DNA of 64,000 nucleotides from Acheta domesticus (GCA_031308135.1 JAHLJT010000631.1:156195276-156259275), one strand, 5' to 3'. Positions 35,860 to 47,381 are shown, counted from the first letter of the stretch. Program-made: numbers and translations. The notes: generated by a model from the letters alone, not told the origin.

Positions 35860-37310
35860 CTGCGCGAACACAGTCGTCAGCTTTTCTCCCGTCCTGACTG
35901 ATCATTTGTAGATCCATGTTACAAGTGCTTTTACACAATTCAGTTGTATTCTAATAAAACGGTACGCTCCTGGCAACCTCATGCGTCGTCGATACACAAT
36001 TTTTCTCAAGTTTATTGTAGTGTAAAATCTAACGCAATGTGTCACAACTTTTAAAAGTGCTCAGTGTAAGTGTGATTTTCGTCAAGAAAGTTCGTGGGCA
36101 CACATCCACGAATATTATCGCCATCGTTCCAACGTTTTAAATGCAGAAGGTATTGTGGTACAACAAACGGTTCTGTACATTTTTCATTACGATGCACAAA
36201 GCAAGACTATGAGAAAATCAAATTCTCAAGTACAAAACGAGCCAACATTAGCAAATTACATTCATCTGCAGCGATTAGAAATTGTTTTATTCATTTCAAA
36301 TTATTCAATTCCATGTAAATTATTGTAAATTCTTTACTTTGTATCAATTATAAGTTAAACTTTAAAAAGCACGTGCCCAAGGCCAGAAAATATTAAAAAT
36401 TGTAAAAATTATTCAAGTAAATATTTTTTCAAGTGCACCAATTTATTTTCATTCACCACTCATTTACCCTTCCTTTGCAAAATTCATACTTCTATTAGTT
36501 TTTGTGTTAGATTTCTTGCATTATAAGGAGCTACCAGAGATTCAAATTTACAGGCAACAATCCAAAACTGTTGGGCCTCTGCCTGGGTTGAATCGAACCA
36601 AAAACATCCTACAATGCTGTAACTTATTGTTTGGGGCTTGGGCCTTAGGTGCTGGGGGCCAGCATGAAGCTGTTTTCACTTTTCGAACAATGTTTTACAA
36701 AGTGATAAATGTTTGCTCGGGTCCAATCAGTTTTTTTATCAGTAGCTAAATAACACAGTCATTACATTTCAATTATTATAATATTTAATGATTTTGAGAT
36801 CATATATTTAATGATTTTGAGATAAAAATTTAAATCTAGCTTTTGAATGTTTACTGTCAATGAGTCGCATTTTCATTCATCCTTTTGTTATTTTCGTATT
36901 AGCGAAATGTTTTTTAATAACAATTTTTAATCAAAGATGAAAATAATTTCTTCTCTAAAAAATAGCTTAAACAATTCTCCCCATTGTGTGATATTCTTGG
37001 TAATTATGAAGTAAATCAGGTTTCGGATAATGTTTTATATAATTTTGTTAAATCAGATTATTCTTTTATATCTTTCATATCTGCAACAATGTTGGGCTAG
37101 CATTATAAAAGTAACAAAGTGAAATTATTTATTGCTGGCTGAACGGAATAGCGATAACCCGAGTTTTTCCTGCATGGTCATCAATATGCCTCTACGGAGA
37201 GGTAACGCAACCCTCCCGCAGAATGTACTTGCTTGTAGTCCGAGTTGCCTACTTTCGAATTGGCCGTATGATAAAGGCGATAATTGTGAATTGTTACATA
37301 GTCCAGTCAA
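35860..37310. other. AT-rich spacer
   Basis: No gene is seen. A perfect 20-bp unit (ATATTTAATGATTTTGAGAT) is repeated twice at 36,781-36,823 with 23-bp spacing. Confidence 0.4.
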
Positions 37311-37323
37311 TTATTGTGATCAC

Positions 37324-37499
37324 CAGAGGCGTATCTACGTTATGGCAGACATGGCAGGTGCCATGGGCGCCGCTCACAAGGAGCGCTGTTTACAGTATAC
37401 CCGGGAAAACAAAAAACAACCACCTTATTTTCAAGGATCCTCACAGGGGCGCGAATTCTGTGCTTGCCATGGGCGCCTGAATACCTAGATACGCCTCTG
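37324..37499. mobile_element. hAT MITE, 176 bp, with perfect 8-bp target duplication
   Basis: The ends are CAGAGGCGTATCTAC and (reverse complement of right end) CAGAGGCGTATCTAG, identical over 14 bp and starting CAGNG as in hAT transposons. GTGATCAC flanks both sides exactly (37,316-37,323 and 37,500-37,507). The insertion lies four bases beyond the stop codon of the Tc1 fragment. A relative is at 54,562-54,809. Confidence 0.92.
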
Positions 37500-37510
37500 G
37501 TGATCACCCA

Positions 37511-37978
37511 TCAAAATCCTGAATAACCCTCTTTTGTATCGCTGACCTCTGCGAGACGTGCAGGAAGAGAGTCAATTAGGTCTGGATTGTACCGGCAGGT
37601 AGTGGAGCCATGCCGACCTCAGTGCCAGCTGCGCTAGGTTCCTCGGTTGGCGTTCCGTAACGCAAACAGCCCCATCGGGATGGCCCACAGATTCTCGATT
37701 GAATTTAAGTCGGGAGAGTTGGGTGGCCAAGGGGGCACTGTAAACTCATCCTGGTGCTCTTCAAACCACGAACGTATACTGTGAGCTTTATGACATGTTT
37801 CATTATTCTGCAAGAGGTTACTCAATAAGAGCGCATCGGAAGCCCGGAGCGATGTAGGCACCAGAGGCCCGGCGTCGCGCGGGTTGCGATAATCTGTCAC
37901 AGTGTCCCGATACCTCCAGTCGCGATAACATGCAAGTCGACGCGAGCACGTTGCAAAAAAAAGCGTCCACACCGACAA
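37511..37978 (-). pseudogene. Tc1/mariner transposase, C-terminal half (broken)
   Basis: Minus-strand reading from 37,978 gives SVWTLFFATCSRRLACYRDW, then CHKAHSIRSWFEEHQDEFTV and PPWPPNSPDLNSIENLW, the signature of the Tc1 DDE catalytic core, with the last acidic residue (E of IENLW) intact. The second catalytic Asp, usually in QDNAPCH, is replaced (QNNETCH). After a stop and a frameshift the C-terminus LIDSLPARLAEVSDTKEGYS ends at a natural stop at 37,511. The N-terminal DNA-binding half is absent. Dead copy. Confidence 0.9.
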
Positions 37979-37979
37979 T

Positions 37980-38795
37980 TTTCAATGCACCATGGGAAGA
38001 AAAGTATCTTTTCGCATATTGTGGCAGCTACGCCAAATGTTTAATTTGCAAAAAAGTGCTTTAATCACATGAAATTCAATTTGCAACGACATTAGCCGTT
38101 AATCATGCTCCTGAATATGACAAGTAATCTGAATAAGAACGTAAGAAAGTTTTCAATGTTCTGAAAATCAATGTCTCTTAAGAAGTACGTTTTGGATATA
38201 TTTTGATGATCCTATGTTGTTTTAACAGAAATATAACACAATAAAAGACGATAATTTTATTTATTTTAAAACTGTATCTTTGGCAAACAAGAACCTCTAA
38301 TTCTTCTCAAAATTAGCGTCAGAATCAAACATTCACGAAACATCGAATTTTGGGAAAGAGTGTAGATGTATTCAAAACTTTGCGTTCGGAATTTGAAAAC
38401 GATTTAAGGATTTATTTGATTTACAATTAAAATTTAATTTATTTGCACCTTTTTCCTTTGATGTAGGCTTTGTTCCTTGTTTTCTTTTTCAAATAGAACG
38501 TTCCAGAATTTAAGAACGTTCGAGATACAGCTTCTAAGGTTCACACACGTCGCCTCTTGGCTCGTCACTTTTCTTTGTTCCAACGTGGCGCTACAATCTT
38601 TAAGCGTATACATACACGCCTTTCTCCATGTGTTAATCTGTGCAATGTATTACTGCAATTTCAACAGTGCAAGTTCATTTGTCCCACATTAACATGCTTC
38701 GTGACCCACACACCGCGCCATCAAGCAATGCATTATGGCAGGTATTTCTTGCAATGCTTGCCGCTTCTGTACCGCATTTCATACCACAATGCTTA
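37980..38795. other. Spacer
   Basis: No gene is recognised. Overlapping ORFs of 71 and 79 codons at 38,477-38,796 have no recognisable motifs. Confidence 0.35.
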
Positions 38796-38801
38796 AGTAT
38801 A

Positions 38802-39700
38802 GGGTAACCGGTACAGTCGTGGGCACTAGTATAGTAATGGGCACAGCAACTGTAAGAGGGGTAATAATACGTTTTTCACACTGCCAGAGGCAATAACCAC
38901 AATATCACTACATCTAAATCTGTAAGAAAAGTATTATTTGAAAATTGCATTGGCGGAATAGACAAGCAGAAGGATAAGTAGAAAACATACCATCTAGAGT
39001 AAAATAGTAATTGGGGTAACCTCATGACAAAATCGTCACTTCTGCACAAAGAATGGCATATTCATCCATTCAGTGTTTCAACACACTCAGCCGAGCACTT
39101 TTATAGGCATTTATAAGATGTATAGAAGCAGTAACAAGTCTCCTCTACAAGTCCACGGAAGTATTTTTTTGAGGGCTGCTTCCAGTGTGAAAACACATTT
39201 AATTTTATGAACTACGGTGAGTTCTGCCAATTGTGTCAATAGGTATTTTGCAAATCACGTCTTTCCTCAGAAGATTCTGTAGAGGAAAGTAATTCAGACG
39301 ACGAAACTATTTTTTTGGGGGAGTGGGGGTAAAATGATTAGACTTATTAAATTACTGAAGCTTAATAAACCAGCAGTAACAAGCCAATTGCGTTCAACAA
39401 AGCTGTTTGTCTTCGTTGGGCTTTTTACAATCCATTTTTCTCAGTGCGCATCATTACATTACAAAGTGCCCACGATAGTCTTGAAAGTGCCCATCACTAT
39501 ATTTTCTGCCTTATTTCAGTTTCATATTTTATAAAATGTGAAATACAATGTTCAACTATTTAACTTACCTGCGGTATAAATGTACACATTTGTAGTAATT
39601 AATTTGCCAACTATGAATTTTCTATTGTTTAAATAAACAATGATACATTGAATAAACAAATTGGTTGCTCTTGAAGTGCCCATCACTGTATGCTCTACCC
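38802..39700. mobile_element. TA-flanked TIR transposon remnant, 899 bp (Tc1/mariner-pogo type likely)
   Basis: The left end TA|GGGTAACCGGTACAGTCGTGGGCACT and the reverse complement of the right end TA|GGGTAGAGCATACAGTGATGGGCACT agree at 19 of 26 positions, and TA lies on both outer sides. Further copies of the subterminal unit TGGGCACT/AGTGCCCA occur at 38,850, 39,466 and 39,486. TA duplication points to the Tc1/mariner-pogo group. An acidic stretch (SSEDSVEESNSDDE) near 39,265-39,305 may be a transposase C-terminus. No catalytic motifs are seen. Confidence 0.65.
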
Positions 39701-39709
39701 TATGTGTAC

Positions 39710-40440
39710 AGAACTAACTTCAGTTCAGACATTGTTTTAATATGTTTTACTGACTTAAACAGTAGCAATGACTATGTGTACATTAACTATGTACGTTAAT
39801 GCACATTAACTTGTACCCTAATTATGAACAAGTTGCAACATGCACTGTTGAGCGAAAACACTGCCAACTGCAACATCATGTTAGGCGAATGCACCCAAAT
39901 GCAGCAGTCAGTCATTTAAAGTATTAATAATTGTATTTATTTGTTATATAACGTGTGCAATGATCAACTTATAATCTTTCCTTGTGAGTTGTGAACTGCG
40001 AACACGCCTGCTCTGAATTCTCTTCATGTATCATCGCTTGCCACAGCATCACCTACAGGGTTGAATACATCATCATGCCAATGTCACAATTTGTATTTTT
40101 TGTATTGTTCTTTTCTTACAGATTCCATCCTAATAATTTTTGAACTGTGCAAATTCTCTATAATTTACGTGATCATCAAACACTATAATGCTTCACACTC
40201 CTTATGTTAATGTTTTCAATAATTAATTTGTGCTACGATCAAATTATTACTTGTAATGTATTAAATGATTCAATTACACAAATTAATATCACATGTTTTT
40301 GCTAATGTCTGAAAGATTGAATTAAATCTATTGGTGGTCCTCCAAGGTAAGTGAATTTTCCAGAGGATGACGAAGGGGTCCACATGCAGTGGGTCATGCC
40401 CTAACCAATTCTTAGTCCACTTCTTCATGTCACCTCCGCC
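39710..40440. other. AT-rich spacer
   Basis: Nothing recognised. Confidence 0.4.
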
Positions 40441-40460
40441 AGAATTAAAAATTGTATCAG

Positions 40461-40655
40461 TCCTTGATCAATACGAATAGTATTAAAGAAATTGGACACA
40501 ATATCGAGTATGTAGAATGGAGGGGCATCGCCTTTCTAAAAAGGCACGGAAATATCAATCCCTTGGAAAATGAGATCTCTAAAGACCAAGAAAACGATGG
40601 ACCATCGAATCGCAACAGGCCATCAGGCCCAGACCGTAAAGAAGAAGAAGATGAT
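40461..40655 (+). CDS. Hypothetical splice-bounded exon, acidic C-terminal end
   Basis: The frame is open from 40,449 and reaches a consensus 5' splice site (GAT|GTAAGT, intron starts 40,656) in phase 0. The peptide is non-repetitive, with EYVEWRGIAFLKRHGNINPL followed by a hydrophilic region ending RKEEEDD. The upstream boundary is uncertain: the only AG close by (40,459-40,460) has a weak polypyrimidine tract. I do not recognise a family. It may be a host exon, a transposon exon or chance. Confidence 0.25.
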
Positions 40656-40754
40656 GTAAGTCTGAAGTATACAAATACCCCGCGCAAGTAAACGCATTCG
40701 CAATGTTTCCGCCAGTAATGGACTGTTAAACCTACGCATCACTATACCTACTAT

Positions 40755-42220
40755 ACTTTTTACTTTCTTACTACGGAGTACAGAGGATGTTATTTAATGC
40801 TGCTCCGAAAAACGTCGAATTTTTGCCAGAAAAACTTCTATTACAGAGCCCTGGTAATGAAAAAGAGGATAAACCCAGTTGCTAAACTTAGAAAAAATCT
40901 AACACATAGGGTAGCCAGAATCCATGTTTTTCATACAAAAATATCGAATGACGACAACACCAGTCTGTTTGTCCGTCTGTGAACAATGCTAGCGGATGAA
41001 ACGTTCAGAGGATTTTCTCCAAACTTGATATTATCTAATCTATCTGCCTGATGTCTCGGCCTTTTGAACTTGAAACTGATAAATTAATTTTTAAACTTTA
41101 CTTACTTATTTACATGAAGCTTCTGTGATATTTTCCCAATTTTCAAAAAATGGCTCCAACGTTTTTGATTAATCTTCGTTATTGGGTAGTGTTAAGGGCG
41201 GTTAAGAGAATGGCGCAGGTCTCATGATTGTTGGAAACTCTGATTTTTCGAAAATTGCAAAAGTTCCAAGTTCTTTCGAGTCTTCCTACAACTAAAATAC
41301 TAAAGATTGATATTTTTCTTTTAATAAAATTTGTTTCTTAACCCGGCAATAGGCGCGCCAAGTTTTGTAACAAATTGAGGCGCGCGGGGTGCCTCAGTCG
41401 CCTCACGGTAAAATTGGCAAAAAACAATTAATAACAAACTATTTTATTTCTTTAGTAAATACGTGTTTATTTCCAAGTATTTATACATATTTTGAAAACA
41501 AGTACAAATAAAATTTTAACTTTTAAGAATGTTCGTTTTGCAAACAACTTTCACAAAGCAGGAGCTCAACAATTTTCTCCTCATCGCGTGTAGGGTACAA
41601 TTTCTTCTGCACCTAAAAAACAGTCAAACGTATAAGAATATAAATAAAATGATGTAAACATATTACAGAGTACAACGTACATTACAATATAAATAAATAT
41701 GTACAAATATACAAACAAATATATCACTATAATATAAATATACTATAATTATATCATTAAAATATTTTTTATGAAAAAATATTATCGAACAAAAGCACTT
41801 ACCATGGTGAATATTTGAAAATCTCTCTGTGCCCCGTTCTGCCGAGATCTACTGTGAACAGCGTGGCAGGAGGCGGTAACAAAGGTTGCGCGAGGTGACT
41901 TGGTGGCCCCCACGCAGCGCGCCATCACCTTTGCGACGAAATTTCCAGGAAAGGACAGGAAGCGGTTGAAAGAGAAGGGTCGAGATATGTTCACAAAGCT
42001 GTCCTCGAAAGGTATTGAGAAGCTCACAAGATTATAAATAAAACTAGAAGTACAGTAAGCTCCGAAACAATGCTGGGGTGACCCCGGCACCCTGCCTACT
42101 GCCGGGTTAAAGATAGAATTTGAAATTAGGTCATGTACAATTTTTGGACAATGTGAGTACTTTTCGCGTAATTTGGTGCAAATACGGGTGAGAAAGTACA
42201 TGCTGTTTTAGCACCACTAG
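40755..42220 (+). mobile_element. Helentron-like family copy split by piggyBac-like element A
   Basis: The left end is TTTTTACTTTCTTACTACGGAGTA at 40,757. A CCGTCTGTGAAC remnant of the microsatellite lies near 40,972. The 3' end is GAGAAAGTACATGCTGTTTTAGCACCACTAG (CTAG at 42,217-42,220) followed by TT, with the GTGCT/AGCAC type hairpin shortened at its first base. The interior is interrupted at a TTAA from 41,342 to 42,106. Without the insertion the copy is about 700 bp. Confidence 0.75.
41342..42106 (-). mobile_element. piggyBac-like TTAA element A (765 bp)
   Basis: TTAA at 41,338-41,341 and 42,107-42,110. The ends CCCGGCAATAGGC and (reverse complement) CCCGGCAGTAGGC form a 13-bp TIR with one mismatch. 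The subterminal GGCGCGCC is shared with element B. On the minus strand an ORF (MARCVGATKSP onward) reaches a strong donor ATG|GTAAGTG at 41,803/41,802. A TTTTTTAG acceptor at 41,614-41,613 rejoins in frame, giving VQKKLYPTRDEEKIVELL and ending near 41,540. The 190-bp intron keeps phase 0. The small predicted protein has no recognised transposase domain. Confidence 0.8.
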
Positions 42221-42229
42221 TTCTCTAAC

Positions 42230-43667
42230 GTCTCCTAATCCTACATTATCTGCTGTCCTCTCTTAACTTCTCAAACTTGACTATCGTTCCTTCTGCACTT
42301 CCATAGTCACAAAATACCCCTCTACCTCTCTCTATCCTCCCGATTCATCATTCATTCTCCAACTACTCTTGCACTCCTAAAGCAAGTGTTTTCGTATCTC
42401 CACATCACCTTTGCAAATCCTACATCATCTCCTGTCTTTCACTTTCCTCCAGAAGAAAATACTTCTTTTCCCCTTATTTTATCTTAAAAGAGTTCGCTAT
42501 CGTATTTAATTTTCTTCGTTATTTACTACTCTTCCTTCGTTCCTTTGTCTCCACTTGACGAATACTGTTATTCCGAAGACAATGAAGGCATGTAATAAGG
42601 TATTTCCATCTTAGGCAAATATTTTTACCGATAACGTGCAAGTAAAATTATTAATCTTTTCAACCTAGGTTTTCGATGGTGTCAGTTTATACAATAGAAA
42701 CTATTTAATAAACGTAAGGAGAACTCTGTCACTCCATGTACCTGTACTGTGAAACAGGGACTCTCTCTGCCGCATCGAGCCCTTTCTTCTAGAGGGGAAG
42801 TTGGGGCCGACCTCCATTATTGAAAAGTTGGCAGACAAGGGTCATTCTAAAATCATTTAATATGAGTTTAGTATTGTATATTTTGTTGTTTCACATGAAT
42901 ACCAGAACTATGATATCCTCTAAGGCAACTATGGCATTACCCTTGCGTGTAGAAGGTGAAGTGTTGCGCAGAGGATATTCGCAGTGCGTCGATTGACTAG
43001 TAATGGGCGTTCAAGCCAATTTACTAGTGACATGTATCATGTTTTAAAAACAATCTTCTTAGGTAAATTTTCTGTCGCCAATTAATACACACACTTTCCA
43101 TCAAAAAATATCACAAGATATTCAATCTTGCCAGAACTGTAAAATTCTAGTTCCGGGGATTACTTCACAATTTTAAAGAAATCTCACCTACTTTACAATG
43201 CTTGCCATGAAACCGAGCGGGAAAACTGCGTCATTATTTAATTTCAAGAATAATAGTATTATTTTGTAAAATTTCTGACTGTTACTCCTATATATAGTCA
43301 CACATTACATATATACTTTAAAAAATGTTCAATTATTACTTCAAAACTGACGACATGGATATAATGCTATTGTTAATTATTAAACAAATTTTATTTTCAA
43401 ATTCAATTCAAAATAAAACAATAGTACAAAATACGTTTATAGAACGTTGGGAAACTAATTAAACTGTCGATTCATAATAAAGTAATCTAGACTTCTCTTC
43501 GTAGTTTCAATCATTGATTTTCAAACATTTTCATCTCCAACTGAAGAATGACAATTACAAGATAATTATGCATTACAACAATAGCAGTACCCTAACAAAA
43601 GTGCCATGGATTACTCACGATTTTTCCGGCCTACTCCTTGTCCTATTCTCTCCCCCTACACACGCAT

Positions 43668-43703
<36 letters not shown>

Positions 43704-44750
43704 TGTTACTACACAACCCCATATGCCAGAAGATCAGTCGGAGTTCACAGCTTACTCGGCTGGGGAGAAACTTGGAGGCAGAAATCTTCGCAAACCTACG
43801 TCTCTGTTCGGGATCTCACAATCCAATGGGGAAAGAACATCGCCAACTCTAGGGATAAGCATTCACTATATCAACAGGATTAATGACCATAGCAGTTGTA
43901 AATCATCGATCAATATTATTATTGAACTCATATCTGAAAATACCTCTTTGTTGTATTTAACTCTAATGAACATCCGAAGGAAATGAATATCTGAATGGTT
44001 GGACTACTGTCTAATGTAAAAAAAAGCATTTGAAAACGTAGTGCATGATGTTTAGAATAGTGAATACAAATTGGGTATACTACATTAACTTAGAAACATG
44101 TACTTTTCACCAAAATGTGTTTCACTGAAAGTGTTATTAATCAAACCACGTTGATTGCAGACCAACATTTCATTCATTTATTTCATGACTTCATTTATTA
44201 ATTCTTTCATGGTTGTAAGACAAAATTATGACATTTTAAATTTTTTGATTTAAATAATATTTTATATTAAAGTACGTACATCATGTAGAATTAATAACAT
44301 GATCAAATGTACTGCCTAAAAAACAAATGGCTTTTTTAAAACTTTTGTGCCATTTCATTCATATGCTGAGTGTCCAATGTCAAGATGTTTTTTCTTTCAA
44401 ATTTCGTACAACCAGTCAGTTATGCTGTCAGAAATATTTATAAAATTTACAAAATTTTTCGGTCAGTGTAATCCACATCACGTGCAAATGTTTTCGTTCC
44501 ATTAGTTCACATATTTACACTCAAAATGTTAAAATTGCATTCATCTGTGAAAACAGATATTATTTTAGTCATTAGAACATTTCGGTAAAATTCTCATATA
44601 GAAACAATTGAGAAAAGAAGCAATTATTAATAGATTCATGTCAAATATTTATATTCTCATTATACGTATGTACAAAATATCTCAGTGTTTTGTGCACACC
44701 ATTGCATTTGTGTGTTGAAGTGACGTTTATGTGTTAAAGTGTGTTCAGAT
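42230..44750. other. Mostly AT-rich spacer
   Basis: Pyrimidine-rich low-complexity sequence runs from 42,230 to 42,560, then ordinary AT-rich DNA. No gene or element boundary is recognised apart from the AC microsatellite. Confidence 0.4.
43672..43703. repeat. (AC)n microsatellite
   Basis: An AC dinucleotide run of about 30 bp. The His-Thr rich ORFs across it are artefacts. Confidence 0.9.
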
Positions 44751-44754
44751 GACT

Positions 44755-45121
44755 TTTAAGGAAGAGTTTCGAAAACTCAAAACTTTTCAGTAAAAATGAG
44801 CTTCTAATTTGGAATTTACAGTACAGATACCGAATTCTTATACAGAATTTACAGTAGCGCTTAAACGCCATTTTCTTAAAAACGGCTCAAAATTTTCCAA
44901 AGAAAATTGTTGTTTTAGACAATGTTTTTCATTTATTTAATATGCTTAAAATTATATTTTTATACTATTATTAGGACACCGAAAAATTTTTAAAAAATGC
45001 ACTTTGTACGGCGTTAGATGCCAGCTGGCAAGATAATATGGTAAGTCCTGATAGCTAGCCGATACCAAAGGAAATAGAAAACTAATACGGGAAAGTCTGT
45101 GCCATTCTATAGCACAACTAG
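44755..45121 (+). mobile_element. Helentron-like family, 3' end fragment
   Basis: The last modules (CTCAAAACTTTTCAGTAAAAATG, CTTAAAAACGGCTC, GATGCCAGCTGGC, CCAAAGGAAATAGAAAACTAATACGGGAAAG) run to the hairpin GTGCCATTCTATAGCAC, then AACTAG and TT. Confidence 0.75.
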
Positions 45122-45388
45122 TTTAATATATCATGACGAGCGTAAAGAGACGAATCCACTGATATACACATTGTCATATATTAGATTTTTCGGAGTAATT
45201 TTGATGTTTTTGCGACTCGTATTTAAAGGATATTTTGAATGTAACCGTCCACCACCCAAGGTCACGCAGCGCTCTCACTGCTAACATGCGCTCGGGGCGT
45301 TACAATATCCTTTAAACACTAGTAGCAAAAAATCGAAACTACCCCAAAAATGTTTATCTCACGTACGTTTATACGTTTATCTCACGTA

Positions 45389-47381
45389 TCCATAAATTAC
45401 GTAACGCTAACGACAGGGGGAGGGGATTGAGGCAGCGTTACACTGTTACATAGAGGTATGGGGTATTCATTTATTGTTACGTAACAATGATGTTTATTTT
45501 TACTTTCCCGTATACATACGTATAAATATGGAGTAAAATACGTAGTATAGGGAATGTTATGCTGCGCAAAAAAACGGCAAATTTTTGGCAAAAAATATTC
45601 AATGCCGGGCCCAGATAAAAAAAAGTGGATCAAATCAGCTGCTAAATAAAAGAAAAAAATCCCCTAAAACGTGGAGCAGCCAGAATCCCTGTTTTGTGTG
45701 TTGTTGATACCGAAAAACCAATAGAAAGCAAAACATCCGTCCGGTGTCTGTGAACAACAATAGTGCCTAAACCATAGGTACGATTTCTTCCAAAATGGAT
45801 ATTTCCCTGTCGATCTTCTTCCACTCGAGGCGCCACGATTTGGTAAACTTTCTTCAAAATTTGCGGGTACTATACATGAACCATCCGGGACATTTTCAAA
45901 ATTTTCTTAAAAACGGCCCCAAACTTTTTCGTTAATTTTCTTGTAAGAACAGAATACACTTATTAAGGTGGCATAGGTTAGATTTTCACGGTTAACTCTG
46001 AATTTTCGAAAATTGCAAAAGTTTGAATTTTATTCGGTAGCTTCCTACAATTACAATATGGAAGATAGAAAATTTTCCTTCGAATAAAATTTGTTCTCCA
46101 AAGTGAGTTCTTTCATTTCAGTAATGTACATTTTTTTGAACATTTTATTAGGTTTCTGACAATATTGCGCAAAACATTTGTAATTTTAAAAAATTACAAA
46201 AGCAAGATTTTCTCAAAAACGGCTCAAATTGTTTTCTTTAAACTTTTGGTGGGGATGTACTCTTTGAGATGACATAAACGCCATATTTCTCTATACTTTT
46301 GTTTTTTCGAAAATTACAAAAATGTAATTTTTTGACTTTTCTCTCACGGCGGTAATATTTACATTAGCGGCAATTTGTTCACATTATTATATTTAGGAGT
46401 ACATGTGCTTTAGATAATGCCAAGTAGAGTTTCTCGAGAACTCAACCGTTTTCTGTGAGAACTAACTCAAAATTTCGCATTTTCAGAAACGGTCAAACGC
46501 CATTTTCTCATAAATGGCTCCAAATTGTTTCTTCAAGCTTATCTAACAAATAGTGTAATTGCACTCTTTAAAATGCTGTAAAATTCAATTGGGGTAATTT
46601 TTTAAATTTTGCAAATATTGCACAAACGTAATTTTTTTGAATGATCTCTTTCTTCTTTACTACGCACATAATCACCAATTTGTAAACACTATTGTATTTG
46701 TAAGTGTAAGTGCTTCAATTGATTTTAAATAAAGTTTTTCGAAATCTCAAACATTTTTGAGAAAAGACCTTCAAATTTCTCATTTTTAGTGGCGCTTAAA
46801 CGCCATTTTCTTAAAAACGGCATCAAAGTTTTCAAAAAAATTGCCATTTACGATGAGGTTTTAGTATTCTTTGATAGTCTAAAATTAATATTTTCGTTCT
46901 ACCATTAGGAAACCGAAAAAATAAGAAAATGTCAAAAAAATGTAGTTAGCGTGGCAAAAGATGGCAGCTGGCAAGAGTATGAGGCAAAAGTAAGAGACTA
47001 GCCGAGACCAAAAGAAATAGTAATTCAATACGGGAAAGTCTGTGCCATCCTGTACCACCACTAGTTATATTTTTCGACACTCGCTGAAATAATTCCTTTT
47101 TTGATACTTGTGCTAAAACATCAAAATACTAAATAATTAATTTGAAAACAAAAATAAAGTTATAAGACGTAAAGTGTCACAAATGGAGATCTTTTTTATC
47201 AAATTTTTATTGAATCTGTCAAATTGCGAAGAAAATATTCAAAACTGGTATGTAGTTTATTCTAAAATCCATTTAAATTAGAACAGTGAACTCTCGACCA
47301 AGTCGGCGTGTGCATGGCTAGTGATAAAAGATTTTCTGGCCAGTTCAAAGTACTCCAAATTTGCGTTACGTAATTTATGGA
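45389..47381. mobile_element. TIR transposon containing a nested Helentron-like copy
   Basis: TCCATAAATTACGTAACGC at 45,389-45,407 has its exact complement at 47,363-47,381. The right end continues outward as CGGCCCCTA, giving the fuller form TAGGGGCCGTCCATAAATTACGTAACGC, a terminal motif I associate with widespread arthropod cut-and-paste elements. The left outer bases are lost or diverged. Removing the nested copy (45,495-47,064) leaves about 420 bp of host MITE. Confidence 0.7.
45495..47064 (+). mobile_element. Helentron-like family, complete reference copy (1.57 kb)
   Basis: The best complete copy. The 5' subterminal repeat ACTTTCCCGTAT (45,502-45,513) and 3' ATACGGGAAAGT (47,028-47,039) are exact complements. 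The CGTA palindrome is degenerate here (CCGTATACATACGTATAAATATGG). The microsatellite is reduced to CCGTCCGGTGTCTGTGAAC near 45,738. Recurrent modules contain AAAACGGC and CATTTTCT. The 3' hairpin (GTGCCATCCTGTACCAC, decayed) sits two bases before CTAG (47,061-47,064), and TT follows. Non-coding, and inserted in the 45,389-47,381 TIR element. Confidence 0.8.

Noticed and set aside
37132..37488. 118-codon plus-strand ORF
   Set aside because: Mostly made of the hAT MITE and its flanks.
41782..42201. 139-codon minus-strand ORF taken whole
   Set aside because: It crosses the boundary of the TTAA element. Only the part inside, ending at the splice donor, could be meaningful.
43514..43986. ORFs with His-Thr repeats
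   Set aside because: Translation of the AC microsatellite.
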